Source: Acanthochlamys bracteata
Lineage: Eukaryota > Streptophyta > Magnoliopsida > Pandanales > Velloziaceae
Direction: 5' to 3'
Assembly (NCBI GenBank): GCA_019914995.1
Contig: CM034142.1
Span: 2,995,031-3,059,030 of the forward strand
Length of the DNA: 64,000 nt
Shown: positions 24,901-37,544 of the stretch, piece by piece
Numbering within the stretch: position 1 is the stretch's first letter
How the letters are laid out: every line of letters starts with the position of its first letter
The notes under the pieces: model-generated
Databases searched by the model: none
Told to the model about the DNA's origin: nothing
What the model saw: only the letters and a program-made list of their open reading frames with translations
Program-made: the position numbers and the translations under genes

Positions 24901-26247
24901 ATTTTTTGGATCAACGGGTGGCGAACGAACAGAAAAAATTAAGACATGAATTTGAAATAGATCTAAAGAAAGATCACTAAAAAGATCTAGATCTGAAAAC
25001 AGCTCGTAAAAAAAAATGAGAGCAAAGAGCGAGCGAGGAAGAAAATGACATACGAAAAACGAGAACAAAAATCAACGACAAAAATAGATTCCCAACAAGT
25101 ACTATAAATGAGAAATCGAATAAGAACAAATATGTGAATCAAAATACATCTCTCTATTTGCACCCCAATCGAAATATAATGGTTCCATACTGAAACAATA
25201 ACATTTTTTCTTCTCTCTTTTCTCCTTTCTCCTTCTGTTGTAAACCGCAACTCCTAAACCAAAAACACAACTAAAGAGAATTGTTTCTCTTTCATCTCCT
25301 TTTTTCTTATGAACTCCCAACCAAATATAGCGGTAAGATGAAAGAGATAAGGCTTAATAACTTGTAAAGGACTACATAGAGAGATTGTTAATAATAAATA
25401 AAATAGTTTATTAAGTACTCTTTAGTTATTTATAATAAGTCGAAGTATGAGGGAGAATTTATCAAGTATTGCTTGTCATAGTTGTCAAAATCGGATCAGA
25501 CATCGAACCAGAAAAACTATCCAGATCACGATTCTTGGATTGACCCGCCGTGTTAACCGGTTGAACCGTTGGGTCAATAATATTAAAGCATTTTTAACCA
25601 GTAATAATAATAGCAGCAGCAATTACAGTAAAAAATTAAAGTATTTTTACTATAGTATTACTATCAACAACAACAATAATAACAATCACAGCAAAAATTA
25701 AAATATTGCCATCAAGTTATTACCACCACCAATAATAATAATAATAACGAAAATTTATAATGAGAAATATTTAAATAAGTTAGAAAATTAGAAGAAGATA
25801 AATCATAAAAAAATATAACAAACTTTTTTATATATACATATTTGAGTATGACTATTTTATAATATAAAATTTTAAAAATCACTAATAATCGATATTTACG
25901 AATAAGACATAATTAATTATATTTTTGTATTATCATATATAAATAAAAAATTTAAACTATATTTAATTTTTCAACATAAGATTATTAATAATTATTTTCG
26001 TATTAAATATATCATCAATTTAAAGTTTTTTAATTAATTTTTTTAAAATTTTATTTACTCCAGTTTGATCCAGACGGACGGATCGATCGGGTTGAAATTA
26101 ATTAAATAGGTTGAAACAGATCAAAATGGATCAATTATATCGATAATTTTCTTCAAGTATTAATTTACCGACCGAATCGATAATTTCCGGATCGAGTCGG
26201 ACGGTTCGGATACGACAATAATGCTGCTTGTACCATTGGTTGCGTTA
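21949..26247. other. Spacer without recognised genes
   Basis: Mostly AT-rich. 22320-22500 has imperfect short repeats of a GAGAGAAGAGTGAATGG-like word. 22560-22740 contains a small hairpin (CTGCTTATT against AATAAGCAG) and ends CCCAAACATAGCC, a style common in MITE termini, but no target duplication was resolved. 25483-26215 begins TTGTCAAAATCGGATC and ends with sequence whose reverse complement starts TTGTCGTATCCGAACC; it could be a small transposon, but the ends match poorly. Trinucleotide runs (AAT/CAA) occur at 25600-25750. Confidence 0.4.
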
Positions 26248-26639
26248 TAATTTAGTTTTAGTTTATTTAACATTTTTAACTATGAATCTTTTTTGCTTTT
26301 GAATAGTTTTTGGATTTTGTTTAATGTTTTTCTTTTCTTAAAAAATTCAAGATAACCGTTGCTGGTTTCCGAGGCGCTCTCGCAGCAAAACCGAAAGAAG
26401 ATAATACAATCTCCAAAAGATTTTCGATCAAACCAATATATCTAATTTCACCGCCGTGCTACCAAAGCGAACCGCTCTCTCTCTTTCTCGTGGGTTTGTT
26501 GAATTTGAATTCCATGGGAGGCGGTGATCTCTCGAAGGAGGCCGCGGTGATCGTTCTTTAACTTCCATTAGAGCCTAACCCCTTTCTCACTCTCTCATTC
26601 ACTCTCCTTCTTCCGTGGTTTTTTGAAGTCGACGGAGGC

Positions 26640-29470
26640 GGCGTTTTGCTTTATGGAGTCCAAACTCTAGTTTTTCTCTCTCTTGCTCACTCACTACTAT
26701 GGGTCTTCAACTTCATTAGGGTTTTGGTTAGAACTGGTATCTCAATCCCGACCACAGTTAGTTCAGGTAAGATTCTTTGTAGATTAAAGCTAAATACTTC
26801 TTTCATTCCTTTAAAAATTCTCTGCTATTTCATATATGTTAATTGACATTCAGTTTAAACAACCATATGTTCTGCTTCTTTGTTTTGATTTAGGTTTCTG
26901 TTTCTTTTACTGTTCTTATGATTGATTTGGGTTTCTTAGCTTTGCTTCTTTTTTTGAATCACGGAAGTTTCTCACTCGATTATTTCAGTTGGTTAATTCT
27001 CTTCCTGCTGGTTGTTTTCATTTTCATATCAAGAACAAGTTTCAGGAGTTCAAGAATAGGCGAAATTGCCATCAAAGAAGCAGAAGGAGAAGTTGGACAG
27101 GTGATAACTCCACAAGGATATGCGAATTTCAAAATTAGTTGAAAAGTTACGGTAATTAAAAGATTTTCACGGGTTTGGGATAAGTATTCCTTTTATTTAT
27201 TCTCATTAGGTGCTAAAAATATCAAGAGTAAATGATAGCTTGTTTTCTGTTAATGGTTGGGGTGTTCAAGAGGCAAAAGTGGTTTCCTAGATCGGGGAAT
27301 TTCTCTATAGGAGTTTCAAAGTGTTAGGAGATTAAGAGTTTCTTTGTATGGAGGGATTGATTAAGAGCTTTCTCTGATTACTTCATGAAAGGATTAGAAT
27401 CTAATGGTTTCTTGCACTTTAGTTAACTGATACGAATTCCTTTTCTAATTGGAGGCACCAGGTCTAATAGTTTCTCAGTTTTTGTGTATTATGTGTGTAT
27501 GATGATGTGCTACCTGTTGTTTCACATATTTATAAAGGTTTTTATGTGGTTTGACTGCATAATTTTTCTAGGGACTTGCGTACGGTGTGAACACATTGGT
27601 TTTGAGTGCAGAGTGCTTGTGCATAAATCATGTGGTTTCATTCAAAGAGTTGGAATCACGCGGTTCCTCTGAAGCTCTATAAGAATCAACAATACACTGC
27701 TTTCAGATGCATGATTTAATAGGGCAGAATTAGGAACCAAAATTACCAAGAGTATGTTATATACCTTGACCAGCTCTATTGTAGATTTATTTTTACCACT
27801 CTCAACCTCTTGCAATGTTTATTATTAAGAAAAGGTCATAGTTGCTGCACTTGTAAGGTATAGCGGGTCTTCATTACTTCCAACAAAAGAATAGTTACCA
27901 AGTGCACTCTCCAAAAACTTCTTGCTGAACCTGTGAAGCCTTACTAGGTTAATATGTAATTGTGGTGTATCGCTACATAGGGTAATATTTTCCCAATCCT
28001 TGCAATTGTTAACACGATGTAGAATTGTAGTCTTCACTTTCTGATGGTAAACTTGTGTAAATACAACAAGGAGAAGCTGCATTGACTGCTTCTATAAGCT
28101 CTTTATTTTTGGATCAGGTCCAAGGTTGTCAAAATCAGAATCTTACGTAGGATCATTTTGCTTGAGTATGATTGTAAAATAAGATCGTAAGATTTACATA
28201 CCGATAAATTTTATGAAATTTTTTTTCAATACCATTAAAACTCTTTTATAAAAGTTTTCTAATATTTTTTCTAAAAAAAATTTAGTACATTTAAAAAAAT
28301 TTTAAAATTCTTTTAAATTTTATAAAAAATTACTCTATATTTTATAGAAAATTTTTCAAAATTATAATTTTTCAGAAAACCTTCAAAATATTATAGAAAA
28401 TTCTCTAAAGTTTTAATAAATAAATTCTTTCAAATATAGTTAATTACAAAAAATTCTTCAAAAGTAAAATCCTATAAGATCGTAAAAAGATCTCTTACCG
28501 ATTTAAGATTTAACTAGGGATTTAGGTAGGATTTTACTCAAAAAGGATTTTACTTGAGATCGGGATCGTTTAGGTGAAGTAAAATTGTAAGATTTTAAGA
28601 TTTAAATCGAGATTTTGATAACCTTGGTGTCTTTGTCAACCTTTTCTAATTTAGAAATGAGTACTAAGTCAAATAACAGGTTATCATGTACTTGAAATGA
28701 GTCTTTTCTGAGGTTGAGATTACCTTGTGTGATAAATTTGGAAATATGTGTTGACCTAGTCTTAGAACCAATTGAGTAATTTCATATATTGTGAACTATC
28801 TAAGAACTGAACATGTATCACGAAAGAAGAGAATGAAAGGGGCTGCCTCCGAGCTTTGCGTTTTAAGTAAACTCTAACGAGATAGTGAATGTTAGACTGA
28901 AATGCTGGCCATATCTCCTTTATTAGGGGTTTTTTTTGTTGTATTTTTGTTTCAAAATTTCTGTATGTTCACAAGCCTTTGCTCCGTTAGTGCTTTCATT
29001 GGGTTTTGGATCAATGGTTTTGTAATCTCTAGATTTGTGCTGCATTGCTTAAGATTTGGTGATGCAAAGTTATATTTGCTAAAGTGGTAACGCGATGGGA
29101 ATTATAGATAGTCTTGTATAATTCATTTCGTTCAATTCTGTAAAATTCACCACTTGTGAGACTACTTTTTTCAAAACATCTCAAGTGGTGGCATCAAGGA
29201 AGTATAACCATGTCTTTGTAAGTACCTAAAAGTTTGACTGAAAATTGTTATTTGTGGCTAGCTGTAAGTGCTTTCAGAGTTTCTCTATGAGATTTATTTA
29301 TGTCTAGTATTTTTACAAGTATATAGTTCAGTCTGATATTTGCATTTTACTGAGTGGTGCTTTTTTGATTATTGCTAGCTCTATGATCTAAGATTCACTG
29401 CCCTGGTACTTGTAATCTCAACAGTTGCAAGATACTTTTCAAATCAGCTGGAAGCAAAAGGGTCACCAAT
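26640..29470 (+). pseudogene. Unrecognised duplicated gene, right copy
   Basis: The exon matching the left copy's first exon lacks its ATG: the left arm has ATGGTTAGAACTGG where this arm has TTTGGTTAGAACTGG. Exon 2 (27046-27100) is 55 bases against 54 on the left, so the frame is not kept. A later block reads SKIHCPGTCNLNSCK. The degenerate copy near 52260-52370 keeps LSRICFSYTCSLNNCK and an ending KGFQC. The shared cysteine pattern suggests a real ancestral exon. The protein family is not recognised. Probably non-functional. Confidence 0.4.
28122..28625. mobile_element. Short non-autonomous DNA transposon, about 504 bp
   Basis: The left end AAGGTTGTCAAAATC is matched by the reverse complement of the right end, AAGGTTATCAAAATC (14 of 15 bases). 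The interior is AT-rich and rich in the word AAAATCTTACGATC and its variants. The left arm of the inverted duplication has no such sequence at this place (around 16240-16270). No clear target duplication was found, so the superfamily stays open; a Mutator-type MITE is possible. Confidence 0.6.
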
Positions 29471-30203
29471 GTGAGGTTTGTCCATTTCATGGTGTTTTTT
29501 GTAGGCGTGTTTAATGTGATTGATTCATTTGATTGGTGCTAGATACTATACACTGTCTTTGAACTTTGACTGGATAAATAAATAGATTGGATCTTATTAA
29601 TGAAAACCTAGCATCTCTTGCTGATATTGTGTGCTTAGATTAGGCCTCCTTTTAGTTCCTGGGTGTTTTATTTTAGCGTTCAGAAGTATAAGTTAACTCT
29701 ACTGGTAATAAGCATGGATGTTACTAGTTTGATAACTGTACGTTAATACAAGGTGCATGTTATAGGCTCATGAACCGGTGCTTGACCTGAAATATGCCTA
29801 TTGGGAGCTCTTAACTCTACATACATAAAAATATTTCTTAGTTGTGCGGTCATATTGTCATTGACGCTTGTCCTTGCATTTTCGTGAGTGTCAGCATGGC
29901 TTGTATTGGAAAACACTTTTGACATAATGTTGTCCAAATAATATGAAGAGGTGAAGTAACTTCTCAGTTGTGATGGTGTTTTTTTCTTTTCTATCCAAAC
30001 TTGACTGAATGCTAAACTCTGTAAGCCTATCTTGCAACTTGCTTCCTCAAGTACAGGTTCAAGAGCATAGCTTGTAGAGTGAATGTCCATATGTACCATT
30101 TTGAGTATTCATTTTGAATTCTTCATAGGACATGTAACATGTATGAACTGAAAATGACATTAATAAGTTAAAGCTACATGGTGCTTTGTGGTCATCGGAT
30201 GTA

Positions 30204-31532
30204 TGATATTATACTGCCAGGTACGATAATATACGACAATATAAGATGGGTATTCACTGTTTTTACTCCCTATTTTTTGTGGGAGATGTAATGCATGGAA
30301 GATAATTCTAACGTTTCTATACAGAAGATGGTATTCCACTGATAAGCAAATGGGTCCAGTATTTTGTGCTGGACAATATATGTAAGGTAGGTTCTCTTCA
30401 GTGGATCTGCAGGATAAGGTACATATGTTTGAAGATACATTTTCCATTTGTAGAATGCACCTATTATTAGAAATGAAATAAGGTTGGTATGATGAAGACA
30501 ATTTTAGGAGCATAGGTCAATCAGTGAACCAAGACATAATATGTTGGTTCAAGTTAGATATCTTATGTGTTGCGATGTGTTTACCCTTAGATATTTTTTG
30601 CATGGAGCAAGTTATTTGCCAGATGAAATAGTGGTCCTGTTCTCGTCTTTGGGTCTGCAGCATGCATATATGTTTGAAGTTATATCCCTGTTGTACAATG
30701 TCACTTCTACTCCATCAAATGAAATATGTAAGAAATACTTGATATAGTTAAGTGAAAATATGTTTTTTAGGAGCATCTGTTGATTACTGTACTAATCAAG
30801 AAATAACATGCTGGTTCTAAATATATAGTCTATGCATCAGGATCTGCCTAATCTTCAATTTGAACTTTTGTTTGTTGCTGGGTGTACTCTGTAATGTTAT
30901 ACCACCTTAAAGTAAGGTTGCCGTAAGTTATGGAGTTCTTTCAGTAGAATGTCTCTCTACCTATTATATTTGCTTAAGTCATCATGAACTAGTTTTAGAG
31001 GTGCTGGTATGTACTATAACAATTTCTGTTGTTGCTTAATGATGTCTATATTGAAGTATAGTAAAGCACATGGAAGGACAAATGCGATGTGCTGTGTTTT
31101 ATAGATAATTTAGGAGGATAAATAATGAAAATATTGAATGGCTGTTTCATGCACATTGATGTTATGTTTGGTTAGTTTTAGCTCTACATCCAACAACTGC
31201 ATTTTCTCTTTCTCTAACTCAACCTTATGTAAAGTGCTTTTTGAAAGATGGCTTGCTTTCCATTGGTGTGATGTCCTTGATAGGAAGGATGGAACTGGTC
31301 TTGGCCTATTTTGTTTACAGTTTATTGTAGTAAGTTCAAAATATGCTTTTATTACCTTTTGCAACAACATTATCAATTTTAATTTTGGTTTCGAGAAAAC
31401 TGTCTTCTGTCCAAACAGGACTTGATGCAATTTGATAGTTGAGTTCGAGTCATGGGGATGGCAGAGAAGGTGGTGACATGCTTCTGTGCAGAAGTCAGTT
31501 GGAGTAATTGCTTGTTAAAGTAATGTTCTTTG

Positions 31533-31534
<2 letters not shown>
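30204..31534. other. Continuation of the duplicated host region, no gene seen
   Basis: Host sequence downstream of the aligned right arm. It has two related segments near 30330-30480 and 30570-30790, each with a word like CATATGTTTGAAG or ATATATGTTTGAAG, suggesting a small internal duplication. No frame is supported. Related degenerate sequence is expected in the copies at 46.8-48.4 and 50.6-55.3 kb. Confidence 0.4.

Positions 31535-31577
<43 letters not shown>
31535..31577. repeat. TA dinucleotide microsatellite
   Basis: About 20 consecutive TA units ending in AG at the left edge of the Mutator-like element. A shorter TA run (37547-37566) follows the other edge, so the element sits inside one microsatellite. 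Confidence 0.95.
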
Positions 31578-31578
<1 letters not shown>

Positions 31579-32760
31579 ATGGGTTGCAGGCACATCCCAT
31601 CTCATTAGGCATATTATTTCTTGTAGCCACATGGTGTTGATTGAACGGCTTTCATGCAGGCACTAATCAGCGAACGGTTGTGATGCCCTCCATTTTTTTA
31701 ATCTAGGCACATCGAGCCAGTCGAAGCATTTTCATCTCGGTCTTTTTTTCCTCTCCTCTGTGCAGCGCAGCGGTGTCTTCCCCTTCGTTTCTGATCACGA
31801 AATTGTGTTCTCTGTACTCGATGCCGGCAACAGAGAGTCTCTGTTCGGCTTTTGATCAAGATACTCGCTCGTTTCATCTCCTGCTCAATTCCAGCCCGAT
31901 TTTGCAATTTCGGCCGAAATCGAGCTCTTCACGTTTCGATTTCGCGATTCCAGTCTCCGATTTGGCCGTTGAGAATGATTTCGGTTTGATTTCGTCTTCG
32001 GGTTTCCCTCCACTTCGGCTCAATTTTGCAATTCCGGTTAAAATTGAGCTCTCCGCGGCTCGATTTTGCAATTACGGTCTTCGGTTCGGCTATTGGTCAA
32101 GATTTTTTGTTGGATTTCGTCTTTGGCTTTCACTCCGGCTCGATTTCGCGATTTCGGCTGAAATTATCGAGCTCTTTGTGGCTCGATTTTGGGAGTTCGG
32201 TTCGATTGTTGAAATTGACTCCGGCACGATCTCGTCTCCGGAGCCGATTTGTTTTTATTTTCGATTATTTATTTTGATTTTTACTGATTTATTTTATGGT
32301 GTGTTGAATTTGTTTTGTGGTCTATTAGATTTGTTTTCTGTTGTATTTGATTTGTTTGACGGTTTATTGAATTTGTTTTATGGTGTATTAAATTTGTTTC
32401 ACGTGTATTGAATTTTATTTACGATGTATTGATTTTTTATTTACGGTGTATTGGTTAGTTTGGGCCGAAAATGTTATGTTGAATGTATGGTTGCCAAAAT
32501 TGGGATGTTGGGATTACAAATGAGGTAATGATGAGGCTAAAAATAAAATTTTTTTTCGCAATCCCCATCACCTTTTTATCACAGCAAGGAAGGATAGCTA
32601 TTGACAAAGTCAAACAGCAATCACTGCAGTTGCGATAGAGAAGGTAGTGCAGAGAGGGAGAGAACGTTGGATGGTTTTGATTAGTCTTGGTATTGATAGT
32701 ATTTGAATCTCATTGTCTACAGTAAATTATGTGCCTCTGAGCCTCCTGCTATTTTTGTTT
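31578..32760. repeat. Left terminal inverted repeat of the MULE
   Basis: Inverted match to 35755-37544. It holds three copies of a 124-bp tandem unit anchored by GAGCTC at 31922, 32046 and 32169. Each unit contains GGCTCGATTT or a close variant and TTGCAATT or TTCGCGATT. A second tract of short units (TTTATGGTGT...TTGAATTTG) lies at 32290-32450. The long open frame across this part is a by-product of the tandem units. Confidence 0.85.
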
Positions 32761-33792
32761 TTTGTTGTTTTATTGTTGATGACTGTTGGAAATGTAATTT
32801 CTGTTGTGATATACAACTCGAAATTGGATGTGTAACGTTTTGTTCTGAAATGTAATTTAATGCTAGAAAGTAGCTTGAATATAGCAGACGATGTAATTTT
32901 TCCTTTTTTCCTCTCTGTTGTAAATCTTCCTCTTTGTTGAAAATGTAACTTGATATTGTAATCTTTTTTTATTTATACCGAAATTATTGAAATCTTTTCT
33001 ATTGTTGAGTGAAATATTAACGATCAAAGTTTATTTCAAATACATTATTATCATCAAGTTGTCGTTGAAAATCTTCCTCAAATACATTGAAATAATTATT
33101 TTAATTTTAGCGGATGATTAGAAACAACGATTGAAATTTTTAATAAATGTTAATCTAAATTGACAGTGACTACAATTAATAAACTATATCAATACAGATA
33201 ACACCAACGATTCAAGTTATATTTAATCACAACTTCATTCTGCATTTAACCACTCACATCTTATTTAAATGGTTGCTACAGTCAGTACTAACTTTCTCCT
33301 GAGTTTTATGCTCTGTTTTTTTTTTTCTGCGCCATTTTATTTCTTCTTCTTCTTCATTCTTGCTCTATTTTGCTTTAAATCTCCAGCGATACAAAATTTA
33401 TTTTGTCTGCTTTTCTTATTCTCCTTATGATATAAAGCAAATATTCAGCGTTCTCTTTAACCTTGTCTCCTGTTCTCCATGGCTCAGAACACTGTAAAAT
33501 TTGGAGAAAGTGTCAACTGATAAATATTTTGTTGAATATTATATTATGAAATTTAAAACAAATATAATAGATCAAAAGAAAAAACTTTGCAGCCGTTAAC
33601 TTAATTTTTGTTATATTAGAAGTGGAAAATAAATGGAAAGTGATTAAGAAAAGAAAATATTTTAAAAGAATACATCTTTGGTATGTTATGTTATAACTTT
33701 TCAATTTTTCAACGCAATTCTTTTTTATAGATTTCGAAATAAATGAGGCCGAGTGCTCTTCTGCATCAACTCAGAATATAACAGCAGAGAAG
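32761..33792. other. MULE interior, 5' of the transposase relic
   Basis: AT-rich sequence with no recognised frame. It would contain the promoter and 5' untranslated region of the transposase gene. Confidence 0.5.
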
Positions 33793-34812
33793 GTAAAGTC
33801 ACCATGTTTGTATATGATTTTTCCAACTCTTGAAGTTGCAAAGGAATTTAATATATGGTATGGAAGAGCAATCGGATTTAATGCGGTTATTCGAAGTACC
33901 AAAAAAAAAAGGTTTCGATGAAGTCATTGCTTGTTTAATGACCTGTCAACGTTTTGTGGAAAAGGAAAAGAAAGAGGATTATATTAATGAACACTTTGAT
34001 CGCATTGTAGGTGGTCATGCTAATCTTTTGAAGAATGCAGCAAATGTATATATTAGGAATGTGTATGACAGATTTAGAGATGACTTTGAGAAAGCTCAAG
34101 TAGAGTATGTTCTATATGATGATGAGAGGGATAGTAACGCTGCATGACTTATATTTACAAATCTCGAGTGCTCGGTGATGATTGTGCGTGAAAGATAAAA
34201 TTCAACCATGCCACCAAAGAAGGCTATTGTGAATGCAAACTCTTTGACTTTGTTGGCATTACTTGTGGATATCTTATGAAAGTTTTTCAGTCCCGTGACA
34301 TAGAAATATCTGTTAACTTTATTTTTAAAAGGTGTATGAAACGGGCTAATAAATATAGCGCCAAGTATGATGGTGGAGCAGTATGAGGCCATGAGCATTC
34401 TGACCTACTAAGAACTACTCAACTTTTGAAGATTTTCACTCAATTGGCCTATGAAGCTGGTGAAGTAGGACGAGACTTTTCAATTAATGTTGTAAACATT
34501 ACAAAATTTGTCATTGCAGATCAATGAAGTAAGGAAGACTAATGAGAGCTCAAAAGATGATTCATGTACTGCCACGAAGAGCACACAAGTTAGTGTTAAT
34601 GCATTTGAAGTTCTACTTATAAATCCAAATATTTCACAAACCAAGGGAAGAAAAGAGAGGGAAAAGCTTATATTGGTAGTAGTAGAATAAAAGACGGTTT
34701 GGAGAAGTTCCTTTCAAGAAGCAAAGCGAAGATATGAAAAAGATGTGCTTACTATAATAAGATTGGCGTTAAATACGATAAGTGAAATTGTCCTAAAATC
34801 CAAATAGAAAGA
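33793..34812 (+). pseudogene. FAR1/FHY3-type MULE transposase relic, core deleted
   Basis: 33793-33909 reads FPTLEVAKEFNIWYGRAIGF and then a basic stretch: the start of the FAR1-type zinc-finger DNA-binding domain. At an A10 run (33901-33910) the frame changes. The next frame reads LMTCQRFVEKEKKED, then LLKNAANVYIRNVYDRFRDD, which in FAR1 proteins lies after the MULE transposase domain. The DDE core is therefore missing. A SWIM zinc-finger remnant follows at about 34191-34386: CECKLFDFVGITCGY, where the expected CxH ends in Tyr. Further on are NPNISQTKGRKEREK and a damaged zinc knuckle near 34738-34800 with an in-frame TGA. FAR1 proteins derive from MULE transposases; this copy lies inside an element with terminal repeats, so it is the mobile form, internally deleted. 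Confidence 0.83.
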
Positions 34813-34959
34813 AGAAGACAATTATTGATGAAACCAATCTTAGTGATGATAATGAATTCATAAATACAAATGATATCAACAACAATGATGATAATATATC
34901 AATAGGTGATGACTTTTGAGATGAAATTGTATAAGCTTATGGCTTTTGTTCAAATGTAA

Positions 34960-35300
34960 GTGTGTATTTTGTTCAAGCTTGCTCTCTGTTTGAGATGCAA
35001 TTGTAATTTTTCTTAGGTTTGCTCTCTACTCAAGCTTGCTCTTTATGAATTTAACTCAAACATGCTTTCTGTTTACTGCCTTCTTGCTCTCTGTTTGATG
35101 TAAAATTGCTCTCTATTTGATGTAAAATTGCTCTCTATTTGGTGTAAAAGTGCTCTATTTGCTGTAAATTTGCTCTATGTTTGTTGCTTCTTGCTCTCTT
35201 TTTGATATAAAAGTGCTTGGTTTGCTTAAAAATTGCTGTCTGTTTGAGTAAAAATGCTCTCCGTTTGCTGCCTGAGTTGCTCTGTTTGATGTTGTTAATC
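34960..35300. repeat. Minisatellite with about 21-23-bp unit
   Basis: Repeated units resemble TTGCTCTCTATTTGATGTAAAA, most regular at 35080-35160 and more degenerate on both sides. It lies between the transposase relic and the right terminal repeat of the MULE. Confidence 0.75.
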
Positions 35301-35754
35301 AATCTATATTTGTTGTAAAATTACTACTATATAACATTTTTATTAAATAATGATTGGCTGTGATATGTGATAATTTGCTATAATTGTACAATAAATTTTA
35401 CCAATACTGAGAACATTTTCATCATCCAATAACCATCTCATAATTTTTTACAACAAATAATTTCCGATGACAACAAACACAAAATAGATAGATGAAATTT
35501 CATTTCAAGCATCTTCTTGCATTTCAGAAAAGTGTTACATCTTCAGATTTTGTGACATTTCACCGGAGTTGCATTTCCAATATCTGATTACAACACACTA
35601 AATTTCCAGATCTGGTTACATTTTGATAATAGAGAAATACATTTTCACACATACTTACATTTCACAATACAGATTTACATAGCCAATATTTCGATATTTA
35701 CTACAGAAACTTATACTTCAAAAGATAGATCCATCAACATCAAAACAATTTAAA

Positions 35755-37544
35755 GAGAGGAAGTGGAGAGAGGCTCAGAGACAATAATTTTAATCAATCA
35801 CTGAGATTCAAAGAACTATTTTGAACCATCCATTACTCTCTACCTCTTTACACTGTCTTTCTCTAGTCACCACTATAGTGGTTGCAGCTGTTATTTGCCA
35901 CCATCCTTACTGCCTTGCCATGTAATTAAAGAGTAGTCCCGATTGAGAAAGAATGAACATAAAATAATTTTGCAGTCTCATCATTACCTCATCAGTATTT
36001 TCAGCATAGGGAAACATTTCACAACAGAGTCACATTTTTAGCATTTTTGCAAAACAATCAAAGAGAGAGCAACTTTGCAAGCAAATAGAGGGCAATTTTG
36101 CAGCCTCATCGTTACCTCATCAATATTTACCAATGGCTGTGATGTAGGAAACCAACATACCTTTCAAGTTTCGGCAACCATATATTCAACAAATCCTTCC
36201 GGCCAAACTATCCAATACACTATAAAACTAATACATTATAAATCAAAACCAATACCACATAAATCAAAATCAATACCACATAAATCAAAACCACTACTCA
36301 TAAAACAAATCCAAACACCCAAAAACAAATCAGTGAAAAAAAAATTAGTGAAATGTAAAATAATTCAGCAAAAATGAACATTAAAACAAAGTCGAGAAAA
36401 TTAAAATAAATCATGCAGGATGCGAAGCTGAAGCCGGAATGTTGATCACAAGCCGAAACGCGGAGCACAACACTCCATTGTGGAGTGGAGATTGGAAACT
36501 TTTGAGAGGAATGCTTCAATCGAGCACATTCTCAAAAAAATTTTGAGAATGCTTCGGCTCGCTGTCGATATGCCTAGGTTAAAAACAATGGAGCGCATCA
36601 CAGCTGTTCGCTGATTAAGTGTCTGCATCACAATCGTTGATTCAACACATGTGCCAAAAGTAAATAATGTGCTAGCCGGAGACGAGATCGGGCCGGAATC
36701 AATCTCAACGGTCTAACAAGAATTTGGAATCGCGAATTGAGCTGCGAAAAGCTCAAATTTAGCTGGAATCGCGAAATCGAGTCGGAGTGGAAGTCGGAGA
36801 CGAAAACGAGTCGGACTGATTCTCAACATATGAACCAAAATCACAAAATTGAGCCGTAGTCGGCTCCAGAGACAAAATCGTGCTGGAATCAATCTCAGCG
36901 GCTGAACCGAAATCCGGAATCGCAAAATCCAGCTGCGGAGAGTTCAATTTTGGCCGGAATCGCAAAATCGAGCCAGAGTGGAAGTCGGAGATGAAATCGA
37001 GTTGGAATCTTGATCAATAGCCGAACCGGAGACTGGAATTGCAAAATCGAGTCACGGAGAGCTCAACTTTGGCCGGAATCGCGAAATCGAGCCGGAGTGA
37101 AGGGAAACTCGGAGACGAAATCCGGCCGGAATCATTCTCAACGGCCAAATTGGAGACGGAATCTTAAAATCGAGCCGCGAGGAGCTCAATTTCGGCCAGA
37201 ATCGCGAAATCGGGTCGGAGTTGAAGCCGGAAACGAAAATGAGCGGGAATCTTGATGAAAAGCTGAAATAGAGAATCTCTGTTGCAAAATCGAGCGGGCA
37301 TCGAGCGCGGAGGACTCGATTACATGGTTGGAGGCGGAGCGGAAGACACCGCTTGCTGCGCAAAGGAGAGGAAAAAAGTATCGAGATGAGAATGCTTCGG
37401 CTGGCTCGATGTGCCTAAGTTAAAAACGATGGAGCATATCACAGCCGTTCGCTGATTAGTGCCTGCATCACAGCCGTTCAATCAAGATCATATGCCTACA
37501 GTAAATAATGTGCCTAACAGAATGGGATGTGCTTGTATCCCATC
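35755..37544. repeat. Right terminal inverted repeat of the MULE
   Basis: Inverted relative to 31578-32760 and about 0.6 kb longer, in part because it has more copies of the 124-bp unit. Anchors (reverse complement of the left-arm word) lie at about 36751, 36939, 37058 and 37182, giving spacings of 188, 119 and 124. Further partial units run to about 37330. Confidence 0.82.

Larger units (their letters stand above)
26248..30203 (+). repeat. Right arm of the large inverted duplication
   Basis: This arm is collinear with the reverse complement of 14692-18240. It starts at TAATTTAGTTTTAGTTTATT and ends at GGTCATCGGATGTA. It carries the plus-oriented gene copy: a CT-rich leader at 26380-26620, a GTAAGA donor at about 26768 and an exon at 27046-27100. 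A shared exon-like block at 29385-29470 ends before GTGAGG. It lacks the left arm's MITE and has its own insertion at 28122-28625. Confidence 0.85.
31578..37544. mobile_element. Mutator-like element (MULE) with long terminal inverted repeats
   Basis: The left end GATGGGTTGCAGGCACATCC pairs with the reverse complement of the right end, GATGGGATACAAGCACATCC. Inverted homology continues inward to about 32760 on the left and 35755 on the right. Terminal repeats over 1 kb around a FAR1-type transposase relic fit the Mutator superfamily. The element is 5.97 kb and sits in a TA microsatellite, so the usual 9-11-bp target duplication cannot be told apart from TA repeats. The internal gene is broken and lacks the catalytic core, so this copy is non-autonomous. 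Confidence 0.87.

Noticed and set aside
25483..26215. Possible MITE with TTGTC ends
   Set aside because: The two ends agree for only a few bases and no target duplication was found.
31773..32411. A 212-codon plus-strand frame
   Set aside because: It spans the 124-bp tandem units of the MULE terminal repeat, and its residues repeat with the same period. Similar frames occur on the opposite strand and in the other terminal repeat. It is a by-product of the repeat.
37052..37363. A 103-codon minus-strand frame
   Set aside because: It lies in the right MULE terminal repeat and repeats the same peptide words as the left one.
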